Below are positions 22,190 through 33,259 of a stretch of DNA of 64,000 nt, piece after piece. Within the stretch, counting starts at the first letter, position 1. Each line of letters starts with the position of its first letter. Where the stretch lies: positions 17,094,014 to 17,158,013 of the forward strand of contig NC_030853.1 of assembly GCF_000208745.1 (NCBI RefSeq). Direction: 5' to 3'. The notes under the pieces were generated by a model. It saw only the letters and a list, made by a program, of their open reading frames with translations. It made no database searches and was not told the DNA's origin. A program made the translations under genes and the position numbers. This DNA is from Theobroma cacao. Its lineage: Eukaryota; Streptophyta; Magnoliopsida; Malvales; Malvaceae.

Positions 22190-25100
22190 AACCTAGAAGA
22201 CATATGTTCAAGAGTTTAACTGAAGTATAAGTAGCCATGGTACATGGATAGTGGTTGCTCAAGACATATGACTGGAAACAAAATGTTGTTTGTTCTGCTG
22301 GACAAGAAAAAAAGGAGGTACTGTGTCGTTTAGAGATAATTCAAAAGGTAAAATTCATGGTACAGGAACTATTGATAAGAATTCTCATGCTCAAATTAAT
22401 CATGTGTTGTTTTTTAAAGGTTTAAAGCACAATCTATTAAGTATAAGTTAATTGTGTGATAAAGGCTTTAAGGTATGTTTTGATTCATATAAATGTGAAG
22501 TGATAGACATTAGTACCAACAAAATTTCATTCATAGGAAAAAGAATAAAAAATATGTATGTTATATTTCTTGAAGATCGTGAGCTTGATTGTGAAACATG
22601 TCTTATGGTAAATGATGGAAATAATAACTGGTTATGGCATAAGAGACTTGAACATGTAAGCATGCATACCATCTTGAAATTAATGAGAAGAAATTTGGTT
22701 ATTGGACTACCTGAACTTAAATTTGAGAATGACAAGACTTTTGATGCTTTCCAATTAAGAAATAATTTTAGAACATCTTTCAAGGCCAAAAAAGTTATTC
22801 AACATCTAGACCTCTTGAATTGTTGCATGTTGATCTATTTGGTCCCATCAATGTAACTAGTCTATGAGGTAAATCATGTGGTTTTGTAATAGTTGATGAC
22901 TACTTTAGGTACATTTGAGTCTACTTCTTTGCTCACAAAAATCATACATTACCTACATTTACAAATCATTGTAAGAAAGTTCAAAATGAAAAATGACTTG
23001 TCATTATTGGCATTAGAAGTGACCATGGAGGTGAGTTTGAAGGAGATGATTTTGAAAACTTCTGTAATGAAAAAGGGGCTAGATCACAACTTTTCTGCAC
23101 CTAAAACACCTCAACAAAATAGGGTTGTTGAGAGAAAAAATCGAACTTTAAAAGAAATGGCTCAAACTATGCTTTGTGAAAACAATCTACCAAAGTATTT
23201 TTGGGTAGAAGCTGTCAATACAGCAGCCTACATTCTTAATAGAGTTTCAATGAGGGCCATGATTTCTAAAACCCCCTATGAATTATACAAAGGCAGAAAA
23301 CCAAAAATTTCTCATTTTAGAAACTTTGGCTGTAAGTGTTTTATTTTGAACAATGGAAAACACTCCCTTGGAAAATTTGATGCTAAAAATGATGAGGCAA
23401 TATTTCTAGGGTATGCATTGAACTCAAAAGCATATAGAATTTTTAACAAAAGAACTTTAACAATTGAAGAATCCATTCATATAGTTTTTGATAAAACTAA
23501 TGCCTTTTAAAAAAAAGTTTTTGTTGATGAAAATGATGCAAAAGACTTTGAGAGACAAATGGAAGAAATGAGCTAAGAAAATAAGAAACATAGTGAAGAA
23601 AACTTTCTTGGAAGAAAAGCAGAAGCTCCATCCTTAAAAAATCTGCAAAAAGTTGAAAATCAACATAATGACCTTCCAAAGAGCTAAAAATATTCTAAAG
23701 ATCACCCACAAGAGTAAATTATTGGTGATCCTTCAAAAAGAGTTAAAACCAGAAAAGGAAGTAGAGAAACATGTGAATTCTTAGCCTTCATCTCACAAAT
23801 AGAGCCTAAAAACATTGAAGATGCAAAAAAAGAAGAAAGTTGGATATTGGCCATGCAAGAAGAGCTTGAACAATTTGAAAGAAACCGAGTATGGACATTG
23901 GTTTCTAAGCCATTCAATCACCCAATTGTTGGTAAAAAATGGGTGTTCAGAAACAAGGAAAATGAGCAAGGTAATGTAATTAGAAACAAAGCTAGGCTAG
24001 TGGCTCAAGTATATAATCATGAGGAAGGCATTGACTATGATGAAACATTTGCTCCTTTTGCTAGGATAGAAGCCATAAGATTATTGCTTGCATTTGCATG
24101 TTTCATGAACTTCAAATTATTTCAAATGGATGTGAAAAGTGCATTTTCAAATGTCTTATTCAAGAAGAAGTCTATGTCAAACCACCCCCCAGATTTGAGG
24201 ATTTTGAAAAGCCTGATTATGTTTTCAAACTATATAAGGCCTTATATGGATTAAAACAAGCTCCAAGAGCTTGGTATGAAATACCCTTAAAGTTCTTAGT
24301 TGAGAAACGGTATATGAGAGGAAGTATTGATACGATACTATTCATTAAGAAATACTTGAATGATTTGATTATTGTTCAAATTTATGTGGATAATATTATA
24401 TTTGATGCTACTAATGAAGCTTTATGTAAGAACTTTACTAAAGAAATGCAAGATGAATTTGAGATGAGCATGATGGGTGAACTAAAATTCTTTCTTAACC
24501 TTCAAATCAAATAATGAAAAGATAGCATCTTTATCAATCAAGAAAGATACATTCAAGACATGCTGAAAAGGTTTGATATGCTGAAGTTGAAATCAATCAA
24601 CACACCAGTGAGTCCCTTTACCAAGCTTGATAAAGATGAAAAAGGAAAAAATGTTGATCAAAAGCTTTATAAAGGTATGATTGGATCTTTGTTTTACTTA
24701 ACTATTAGCAGACTTAATATTCAATTTAGTGTATGCTTGTGTGCACGGTTTCAATCACAACTTAAAAAGTCACACTTAATTGCTATAAAAAGAATCTTTA
24801 GGTATCTCTTGGACACACAAAACTTAAGATTATGGTATCCTAGAGGAACATCTTTTAGTCTTATTGGATATTCTAATGCTAATTTTGCTAGAAGTAAAAC
24901 GAATAGAAAAAGCACTAGTGGCACATGTCAGTTTCTAGGAAACATGCTCATATCTTGGTTTAATAAGAAACAAAACTCTATTGCACTTTCAACAGCTGAA
25001 GCTGAATACATTTCCTTAGGTAGTTGTTGTGCTCAGATTATATGGATTAAACAACAATTAAAAGATTTTGGAGTAACCATGCATAATGTTCCAATATTCT

Positions 25101-25333
25101 ATGATAACACAAGTGCTATCAACATCTCAAAAAATCCATTTCAACACTCTAGAATAAAGCACATTGAGATTCGACTTCATTTTATCCAAGATCATGTGCT
25201 TAAGGGAGACATTAAGATTGAATTTGTCAACACCCTGCATCAGTTAGCAGATATATTTACCAAACCCTTAAATGAGGAAAGATTTTGTGAAATTAGAAGA
25301 AATCTAGTAATGGTTAATGTACAAGAGCTTTAG
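22190..25333 (+). pseudogene. pol: Copia B pol remnant: protease, integrase, RT, RNase H
   Basis: Protease shows WYMDSGCSRHMTG at about 22238 with the catalytic Asp-Ser-Gly. The GAG-pre-integrase domain has LWHKRLEHVS; integrase has HVDLFGP, SDHGGEF and the Glu in RVVERKNRTL. RT starts WVFRNKENEQG; a single lost base near 24153 shifts the frame; the catalytic box reads YVDN instead of YVDD. Two adjacent stops lie at 24512-24517. RNase H (24560-25333) has SNAN where the family has SDAD, but keeps AEAEY and YDNTS. The polyprotein is therefore inactive at both the RT and the RNase H centre as well as truncated. It ends at 25333. Confidence 0.92.
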
Positions 25334-25755
25334 GTAAAATTTTGAGCTATTCTCTCATAAGGCAGTAGATACTTAGTTGATTAAGAGAATCATTTAACTG
25401 ACTAAAAGCATTCTGTGTTGATCTTTTTTTTGGAATAATAAACTTAGTCGGATAAGGGTAAAACTTAGTTAGTTAAGAAAATAAAATCAAAATAATAAAA
25501 TTTAAGGAAAAAGAAAAGCATAATGAGTGAAGAAGAAAAGGAAAAGCCACTTAACTGAAAAACAAAATAGGAGGCAAAATTTTGAATTTTGAAAAAGGGG
25601 GTAACTGACCACATTTAAAAAAGGGGGAAAGTAATAACCTCTCTTAACTCCCTACTCTCTCTTTTTGTTCTCTCCCATTTGAAATCACCCTTTACAAAAC
25701 TGAAACCTCTTATCTTAAACCTTCCAAACCCTAAGTCTGAAATCACCCAAAACCG
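25334..25755 (+). other. Spacer between pol and extra ORF of Copia B
   Basis: Non-coding, with degenerate copies of the TTAGTCGACTAA motif near 25370-25480 and purine tracts AAAAAGGGGG (25592-25601) and AAAAAAGGGGGAAAG (about 25617-25631). The end is CT-rich, as at the equivalent place in Copia A. Confidence 0.55.
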
Positions 25756-27660
25756 ATGGCCAAATCCTCACAACCAAACGACATTTTGGAAAAGAAGAAA
25801 GGAAAGCAACCCATGGGAGAGAGCCCACTGTTCAAGGTCCAAATAAAAAGGAAAAAAATTAGCCAGTTTCAGCAACTGAGAAAGCAAGGAAGAAACAGGA
25901 AAAAAAAGCAGCGAAGTTAAAGAAAGAGAAAAAGAAAGAAAAATTTGGCAAAAAGGATAATTTTTCTTCCACAAAATTTAGGAATAAAATTCATGAAGAA
26001 AAATTTAGGAAATTAGAGAATGCACCCATCTCTTGTGGAAAATATATTGATTAGGATAGTTTTAATGAAGTTCCAGAAATCAAAGAGGGCGTGTTAGAAT
26101 ATTTTGAAGAAATGAAAATGAAGAAATTAAGTATTTTTGAAAATAGTACTTATAGTGCCAGCTTAGTTAAAGAATTTTACTCTAGTATTGCATTAAATAA
26201 AAATGAGCTGGATGATCTAGATGATTTTGTTGAGGATGGTATTAATGCATTTCTAAATGGAAAGGAGTTTGTAGTAACTACTACTAATATGGGAAAATTG
26301 CTGGGCATTGATTGTAATGTTGGAAATTATGAAATCCCAAAAGATTACGATCCCTCATCCTTATGGGAAGTAATCATAGGGAAAAAGGAGCAATATTCCT
26401 CTAGAAGCTATGCAAGTTTTATCAAAAGTCCATAAACTAGGATCCTGTATTACTTTATAGCTTCAACAATTCATGGAAGAAGTGGCAGCTTCAGCTATGT
26501 GAGTCTTTGGGATATGTGGTTGATGGAGTATGCATTCAATGCAACTCCACTGAATCTAAGAAGATTCATGATTGAAATAATGAAAGAGACTTGTCGAGTT
26601 GACAAAGTGAATCTGGCTTATGGAAATATAATCACATCTATGGTAAAGAAAAAGGGGATTTGGAACACTAAATATGAGATGGATCAAGTGAAGAGCAAAG
26701 ATCAGGCTATCTATGTAGAAAGTTTGCCAAATATGGGGTACAAGCTGAAAGGAGAAAAATTTGTAAAGACCCCGAAAGATACTCCAAGGGAAGATTATCC
26801 CACATCTGCTCAGACAAAGGCAATCCCATCTCAGATTTTAAACGAGATGATTCTGAATTTATTGATGAGAATTGATGGGAAACTTATTGATCGGTTTGCA
26901 AGAATTTAGAAAATTGAAGATAATTTGCAAGAGTTGGGAATTTTGATGAAAGAAAAAGGAAAATCACCTTCTGGTCCTTCAACTGAAGATACCTCAGTAG
27001 CACCAAGTTCAGTACCAGCAGGACAAACTGTTGAGAATCCTGCTTTTCAAGCTGAAGGTGATGAACTAGAATCTGTTCTAGCAAGAAAACTACCCACCCC
27101 TGAACTTGAAATTGAGGAAAAAGACAATGATAACACAAAAATGATAAGATCTTTCAATGACAATTCTCCACAGCATAATGAGGCACAGACAGATAAACCA
27201 TCACCAGCAAACTTTGAGGAAATTCTAATTATGGATGTCTTTCACCAGATTGTAAGGGAAGAGGAAGCTAAAAAAGAAGCAGCAAAAAGCAAAGCATAGA
27301 AAGCAGCATCTGCAAGAGCTTCCCCTAAATCAGTTCACACAACAGGAAGGAGTGAACAAACTGGTAAAGAAAAAGGGAAAAAAGTTATATATGCACAAAA
27401 TAAACCCAAGCCTACTGGAAAAGGTAGAAAGACTATGGTAACAAAGACCAAGTCTTTTAAGACGAGAATGTCTTTAAGATTGGCTGACAAAGCTAAACCT
27501 TCAGTCAAACCTTTTGCTAAGGATCCTCTCGATGTTTCAGACACACCTTCTGCTGATTTCTCACATAAAGATCACCACTTGTGTCATCTCTAAGATGCCT
27601 TGATGTTCATTTTGGGATTGATGAGTCCACCTTTTTCTGACTCTTCCTAAACTAGTAGAC
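25756..27660 (+). pseudogene. Copia B extra 3' ORF (env position), plant transposon-protein domain
   Basis: This is the better preserved copy. It starts ATG 25756 with a Lys-rich N-terminus, then shifts frame; the core is open at 26091-26435 and, after one stop, 26499-26909. Motifs: SASLVKEFYSSIAL, FLNGKEFVVTT, DYDPSSLWEVIIGK, FSYVSLWDMWLMEYA, LNLRRFMIEIM and LAYGNIITSMVKKKGIW. The pattern EFY...G(K/R)...R...LPYG-like...IIT...I fits the putative plant transposon protein family (Transposase_32). A short coiled coil with NEMILNLLMRIDGKL follows, then a Pro/Ser/Glu-rich linker, IMDVFHQIVREEEAKKEA and a Lys/Ala-rich tail to about 27660. The same parts in Copia A show that the ORF belongs to the element. 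Its function is unknown. Confidence 0.72.
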
Positions 27661-28184
27661 CATCCCTGTTTTGCTGATGACATAAAAAGGGAGATAGAAA
27701 GTAGAAGTAATTTAAGGGTAATTTAGGACTCTACCTCTGATAATGCTATGTTGTTTATGACACTATGTTATTTTAATTGCTGATGGTTAGGATTTGGATG
27801 CTAATAACTTACTTCTGTTATGCTTTTATGTTATTTTTGATGGATTGTTAATGGCATTTGTTTTTAGAATGGATATGGTCTATTGATGATAATATGCTGA
27901 CGACAATTAGTTACAATATTGATAATTTTCTGTCACCTATTATTGATTGTTCTGTAAGCTTGTATGAAGATACCCTGTCAAATGTCTGAAGCTATGCCTG
28001 TTATCTTCTTTAAGAAATAGATAAAAACTTGCTCACCTGCTAAGTTGGATAACAAAATAAGTTCAAAAGATCATGCATACATTAAGGGGAGCACACACTC
28101 AGAGGGAGAAATTGCTCATCATGTGCAATACAAAAAGAACTAATAGACACTGTGCTTTTAATCAAGGAATGTTTCATCATCATC
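27661..28184 (+). other. Non-coding 3' region of Copia B
   Basis: No coding sequence. Purine tracts ATAAAAAGGGAGATAG (about 27683-27697) and TTAAGGGGAG (about 28082-28091) resemble the one that abuts the LTR. Confidence 0.5.
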
Positions 28185-28198
28185 AAAAAGGGAGAGAT
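28185..28198 (+). promoter_or_regulatory. Polypurine tract of Copia B
   Basis: AAAAAGGGAGAGAT stands immediately before the 3' LTR. Confidence 0.8.
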
Positions 28199-29471
28199 TG
28201 TTGGCTCCATTAGTTTTTTATGATAATAAAACATTCCCACTCATTTATGTCTAACTAGACTACTCGAGTGTGCAGGATGAAAATGTATGTCAATGATAAA
28301 TTAATCATTGAAAAGCAAATATCAAAACTCATAAGAATGATGAGCTATAAATGGGCCCCAAAATAGAAGCCTCTTAGTCGAATAACCAAGGAATTTAGTC
28401 AACTAAAATTCAAAAATGAAGTTGGTCAGTCCAGAAACAAAAAAAACTTAGTCAACCAAGAAGCATGGTTAGTCGACTAAATTTTTACTGTCAAAAACTT
28501 CAATCAGAAAATAGAGAAGACTTAGTCGACCAAGAAGCATGGTTAGTCGACTAAGTGCTCACTGCCAGATATTGGGATTCGAAGACAAAAAAGACTTGGT
28601 CAACTAAGAAGTAAGTTAGTCAATTAAGAGCTTACTGTTAGAAACTTCAGTTACAAGACAAAGACAACTTAATTAACTAAGAAGCACAGTTAGTCAACTA
28701 AGAGCACTTTGTCAAAAAATTTGAATTTGAATGCTAGAAGACAAACTAACGGCTAGAACTAACTCCAAATTGTTTTCCAACTGTCAAAAACTGTCAAACA
28801 TCCATCAGAGTTGGTTTTTTAAGTATATAAGGCACTCCCAAAGGCTAAGAACAAGTAGAGATGCTTCTAAGATCAAAAAGAGCTCAAAAATAATAAAAAC
28901 TCTCTACATACTTTCTGCACTTCACCCCAATCCTTGTAATAGAGTTAGATACTTCATCTTGTACCATTCAGATCAGGTTAGTGATCATAGGTACTTCGTT
29001 ATTTTTGTTCTTCTTAATTACTAAGAATGTGCGAGTCACTCTAAGGGGATTAATCAAGGTTGGGTTAGCTTGATTAGTTGTATAGGTTCTAACTCAACCT
29101 AGGAAAAGTTAGTTTTGGGTTTTAGTTCATCCCAAGAAAAACCATTGTCAAAGGTTGTGGCTGAGCCTGTGAAAAGCCATTGTAAAAGCTTGGCGGAAGC
29201 TTGGGAATTCCACTGTTTATAGTGATTTGGTTTGAAAATCCTTGATTGGAAGATCAAGGTAGTGAATGTAAGTCTTTGACTAAATCACTATAAATCTTTG
29301 TGCATTGTCTGCTCTATTTTAGTTTTCACTTCATTTTTCTTTAAATCATTCTTTCATCTCTCATTTAACTTCTCATCATTGACCTTTAACTTGCCCCCAA
29401 TTTGAAGTCAATTTTAGAAACATTCATAAAGTGCTATTCACCCCCTTTAGCACATTTATTTGGGACTAACA
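28199..29471 (+). repeat. 3' LTR of Copia B
   Basis: Starts TGTTGGCTCC and ends GGGACTAACA, 1273 bp. It is 76 bp longer than the 5' LTR because the palindrome array has one more unit (about 28440-28560). TATA box TATATAAGG at 28824. Confidence 0.93.
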
Positions 29472-30270
29472 AAACCTACATCCTTATCAACCAAGGTCCA
29501 CTTAAGTTACTCTTGATAATTAATGTAATCATTAGAGTAATACCAATCTCCTCAAAAGTATTATAAAATAGAGTTATTGCTAGTAAAATGCATTAATTAA
29601 TTTACTAAATTGATTGTACATAATTAATGTATAAATTAGAGTAAAGGAAATTACCTCCTTTTGAGAGGATGTAAAAGTATCCGTCATTCTGGATGAGTCG
29701 GAGTAAGTAAGCGGAGACTCGACCTTCAGCCCTTAGCCTGCGACATGCTATTGGACGTAATAACAGCATCTAAAATGAGGGTTTTGACTGGAGTAATAGG
29801 ACTTGACATTAGTACCTTTGGCTTTACCTTAGTATCTGTCGCTAGAGTGGAAGTTTATGGTCTAGGGGAAGGATGCGACACAAAAGGTCAGGCAATAAAA
29901 AACCTAGTGCTACCACTCTTTCCTCTATAGCCTTCCTTCATCTTTTTTTGAATTTCACCATGTCTGTCGAATAAGAAGAAAAAATGTACAACTGTTAGTA
30001 TAACTATAAAAAAAACAATTATATGGATATAAACATTAATTTAAATATAAATAAATAAATGTACGACATGATATATATAGTGAATCAACTTTATAAAGTT
30101 TTAATGTCAAAGTGTAAAAAATAAATTTGTTCATTTTTTTTACAAAAAAAAATATCCATCAATCATTATCCAAACAAGTGAACTCATTTTCTTCATTATG
30201 ATCTTCATTTTTGTCATCATCGATATCATTTTCATCTTGTTCATTTGATTCTTCCTTTGTCTCATTGTAC
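29472..30270 (-). pseudogene. CACTA: N-terminal part of the second protein and end of the TNP2 gene
   Basis: Right of Copia B the minus strand resumes CACTA sequence. Around 29950-29700 it encodes short open pieces such as RHGEIQKKMKEGYRGKSGS and, lower, RLRAEGRVSAYLLRLIQNDG, consistent with the N-terminal half of a Ptta/En/Spm protein, but stops make this weak. The minus strand from 30270 to about 30160 is an Asp/Glu/Asn-rich tail (ETKEESNEQDENDIDDD) ending at a TGA; it is the C-terminus of the TNP2-type transposase cut by the solo LTR. Confidence 0.55.
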
Positions 30271-33259
30271 TGTCAAGCCCGTCTCTACAATATGTTTATT
30301 ATGCCATTCCTACATAAGAATGCATGTTTGCTTACTTGGGTACCTGAAAAATCGTTAAAAGACGGTATTGTACCAAATGGTACAATTAAGTTGAATTAAG
30401 CCTCGAACTAGTCCAAATATAGATTTTAAGATGAAATTGAGAATTTTAAAACTCCAGAATGACTTAAAATGGTGATTTAGAGTTTGAGGACCGATTTGGA
30501 GTCAAATTAGAATTTTCATGACCTAGGGGTAAAATGGTCATTTTAGCACCCGAGGTTAAGATGTGAGTGTTGGATGAAATGTTTTACTAAGATTGATCAT
30601 TTGAAGTGTAATTTGAGTTTGAGAAGTGAAAAAATTTTAATTTCGACATTTTTTCGAGCATAAGGGCAAAATAGTCATTTTGCCACCCTGGGGCAAAATT
30701 GGAATTTTACACCACCCAACACTTGTCCAACACATGGATTTTACCCAATATTGTCATGGATAATTGAAGGATTTTATGTGGTGGAGAAAGAAAGCTTAAT
30801 AGTTAAGAATTTAAAAATAGACCAATGGTAAGGTGACAAGTGTCAAGCTTTTATTTCTTTATTATTTGCCTTATAAATTAGCACAAAACCAGCCCATTTC
30901 TCATTCTTATGGCCAGCCAAAGCAAGAACAAAGGAAGAAAAGGAAGAACAAAACCCTAGGTGGAAAAATTCAAGGGAAAAGTGTGAAAATTCAAGGAAAC
31001 AAGTGAAAAAAAGTTAAGATTTTTCAATTAAGCTGGAGATCTCTCTTTCTTAAGCATTTTTTCTTATTTTCCATGGTTGAATCACATGATTTCATGATGA
31101 ATCTCTTGCTGGCCGAACACTTAGAGAGAGATTTTGATGGTTGTTTTGGTTAGATTTTAAGATATTCTAGTGTTTTTAGTTGATTGGTGATGTGTAGCAT
31201 GAAAATCAAGCAAGAAAAATTCATGTTCTCCCATTACCCATCATTGGCCGAATTTTCCATGTAAAGTGTGGATGGTGGATTTGATTTTATTTCAAGTGAA
31301 TTGGTTAGGAAATGATGAATTACGGTGAGAAAATCAAGTAGGAAAAATCATAGTATTGATGCACCCACCATGGCCGAAATTCCCAAGAGAAAATGTGAAG
31401 ATGATTTTGCTAAATTTTATGCTATTTGACTTGTGTTTGATGGTTTGGAGAATTGGAAGAAAAATGGAGTTAATTGGAGTTAAATTGGACATATTGGCTA
31501 ATTAATCGGGTGATAGATCAAATTAGGCCAATACCATTTTATTTAGGTACACAATTGAATTTGTGCAGAACACCGTGTTTAGACGATAATCCGAACAATT
31601 TGCATTCCATTTCATGCATTAGTATAAAGCCTGAATTGGTTTTACAACGGTTTAGCACAAATGTAGTAAATGGCTTATTGTGTATTATGTCTAGGTGGTG
31701 AGCTTTTTGGCAAAAGTAAAGAGATAGTACTCGAGGATAAAGAATCAGAGTACTCGAAATTCGACTCCCGAAATAGTGAGTAACCTTACTATCATCTTAA
31801 TTATCTAAAGTGGTTTTTATCTGATTTTATGATTTTATGGAAAATGAGTTAAATGGTAAATCTTTTTGTTTTGTAATTAAAATGTGATTTAATAAAATGA
31901 TTTTATAACATTGTCTTGAAATGAAGTGATGGTTTGAAAATAGAGTAATTGAAGATTGTTTTCATGCGTTGTAAATTCATGGTTTGAATCGAATGGCTTA
32001 TGACAATATTTGCATGAATGGCTGAATTGGTATTTGTGTTGAAATATATGAACTGTGTATTTAGCCTTAAGAGGTTGGATTGTGATATAATTGTTATGTC
32101 ATGTGGTTGAGATTTTATTGAATTGGTGGGTTTAGCTTGCTGCAGTGGGTGGGTTCCGTGGACCAACCTATTAGAGGGGCATGGTAACCCTGTTGTATTC
32201 TTACCTAGATCGGAGAGGTGTGTAGAGTAACTCCCGAGGTACAACTTTAGAGTTCACTTTACGCCAAACCACCACGTGAGGATGAACTTAGCCAACGCCA
32301 AGAAACGGCTATGTTTCTAAAATAAAAACATGATTTATGCGTACATAACTTTTTAACAGCCTTGGTGGACTCGGTTGGGATAGCCCTAGGCCAAGGTATC
32401 CCTGATAACTGAGTATGAGAATGATTTTGGCATGAGCCAAAGTTTTAAGAAATTCATAAGCCATGTTGATTATTTGATTTATATGAATTGATTTTATTTG
32501 GTTGAAATGAGTTGAAAGGTGATGAATTACAGTATGATGATCTATTTTAGTCTGTCTCTATTTACTCAGCTTTAGATATTTTAAATGGTATTTGTTTACT
32601 CACTGGGATTATATAATCTCACCACTCTCCTTTTCACCCATTTCAAGCTCAAGATTGTCGGTAAATAGCTCATTTTGTTGAGGGCTACAGTTGGACTTGC
32701 ATCCTCAAAAACTGTAGGTTTACCGCTTTTGATACTTTTGGTCGTTCGTGGGCCCACATGTCATTGTAAATTAAATCTTATACTTTGGTTATCTGTATTA
32801 CAGTATGTAAAAATTTATTTAGCTTTTACGCTACAAAAATTATTTATCGGTAACTCTATAAATATTATTTTATAAAAAAATAGAATATTTTATTAAATAT
32901 TTTAATTATATTCAAATAGTTATAATTTCACTTTAAATGAATGTTTTAGATATCTAAACTTATTTTTGATTATGAAATATGTGTTTTCCACTCGCATACT
33001 ACATTTTTAGCTGGTTTCAAAATTTTTTAAAAAAATGACCAAAACAACCCTGTGTAGTTGAAACTTCTCTTTGACTGTTTTTGAATTGAAATTGGTTCAT
33101 ATCACTTTAAAACATGATTTTAGTAACTAATACTCATAGGGGAAGCGATAAAACTGATGTTAAGCCTTGCAAGGTTTCGATTGGCATTCTGAGTAATGAA
33201 TGTCTATCGGGACATCGCGACGATTGTCAGAAGCTCGATGGGAGTTTCGGGTCGTGACA
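30271..33259 (+). mobile_element. Solo LTR of a Tekay/Del-type Gypsy family
   Basis: It starts TGTCAAGCCC and ends GGTCGTGACA, 2989 bp, the length of the LTRs of the full element at 48510-59504 and clearly homologous to them (for example the blocks around TTGTACC-AATGGTACAA, TTAATCGGGTGATA and TAGGCCAATACC), in the opposite orientation. No internal region follows. A perfect 7-bp direct repeat, ATTGTAC, abuts both ends (30264-30270 and 33260-33266). Gypsy elements usually make 5 bp, so two of the seven may be chance. It interrupts the acidic tail of the CACTA transposase. It arose by recombination between two LTRs of one element. Confidence 0.9.

Larger units (their letters stand above)
19281..29471 (+). 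mobile_element. Copia B: full-length Sirevirus-like LTR retrotransposon
   Basis: It is complete with two LTRs (19281-20477 and 28199-29471), a primer binding site, gag, protease, integrase, RT, RNase H, an extra ORF after pol, and a polypurine tract. Length is 10,191 bp. It sits inside the second gene of the CACTA element. The flanking pentamers are GAACT and AAACC, which differ by two transitions, so the target duplication is at best decayed. All ORFs carry stops or frameshifts. Confidence 0.95.

Noticed and set aside
19276..29476. Target duplication of Copia B (GAACT and AAACC)
   Set aside because: Only three of five bases agree; it may be decayed but cannot be claimed.
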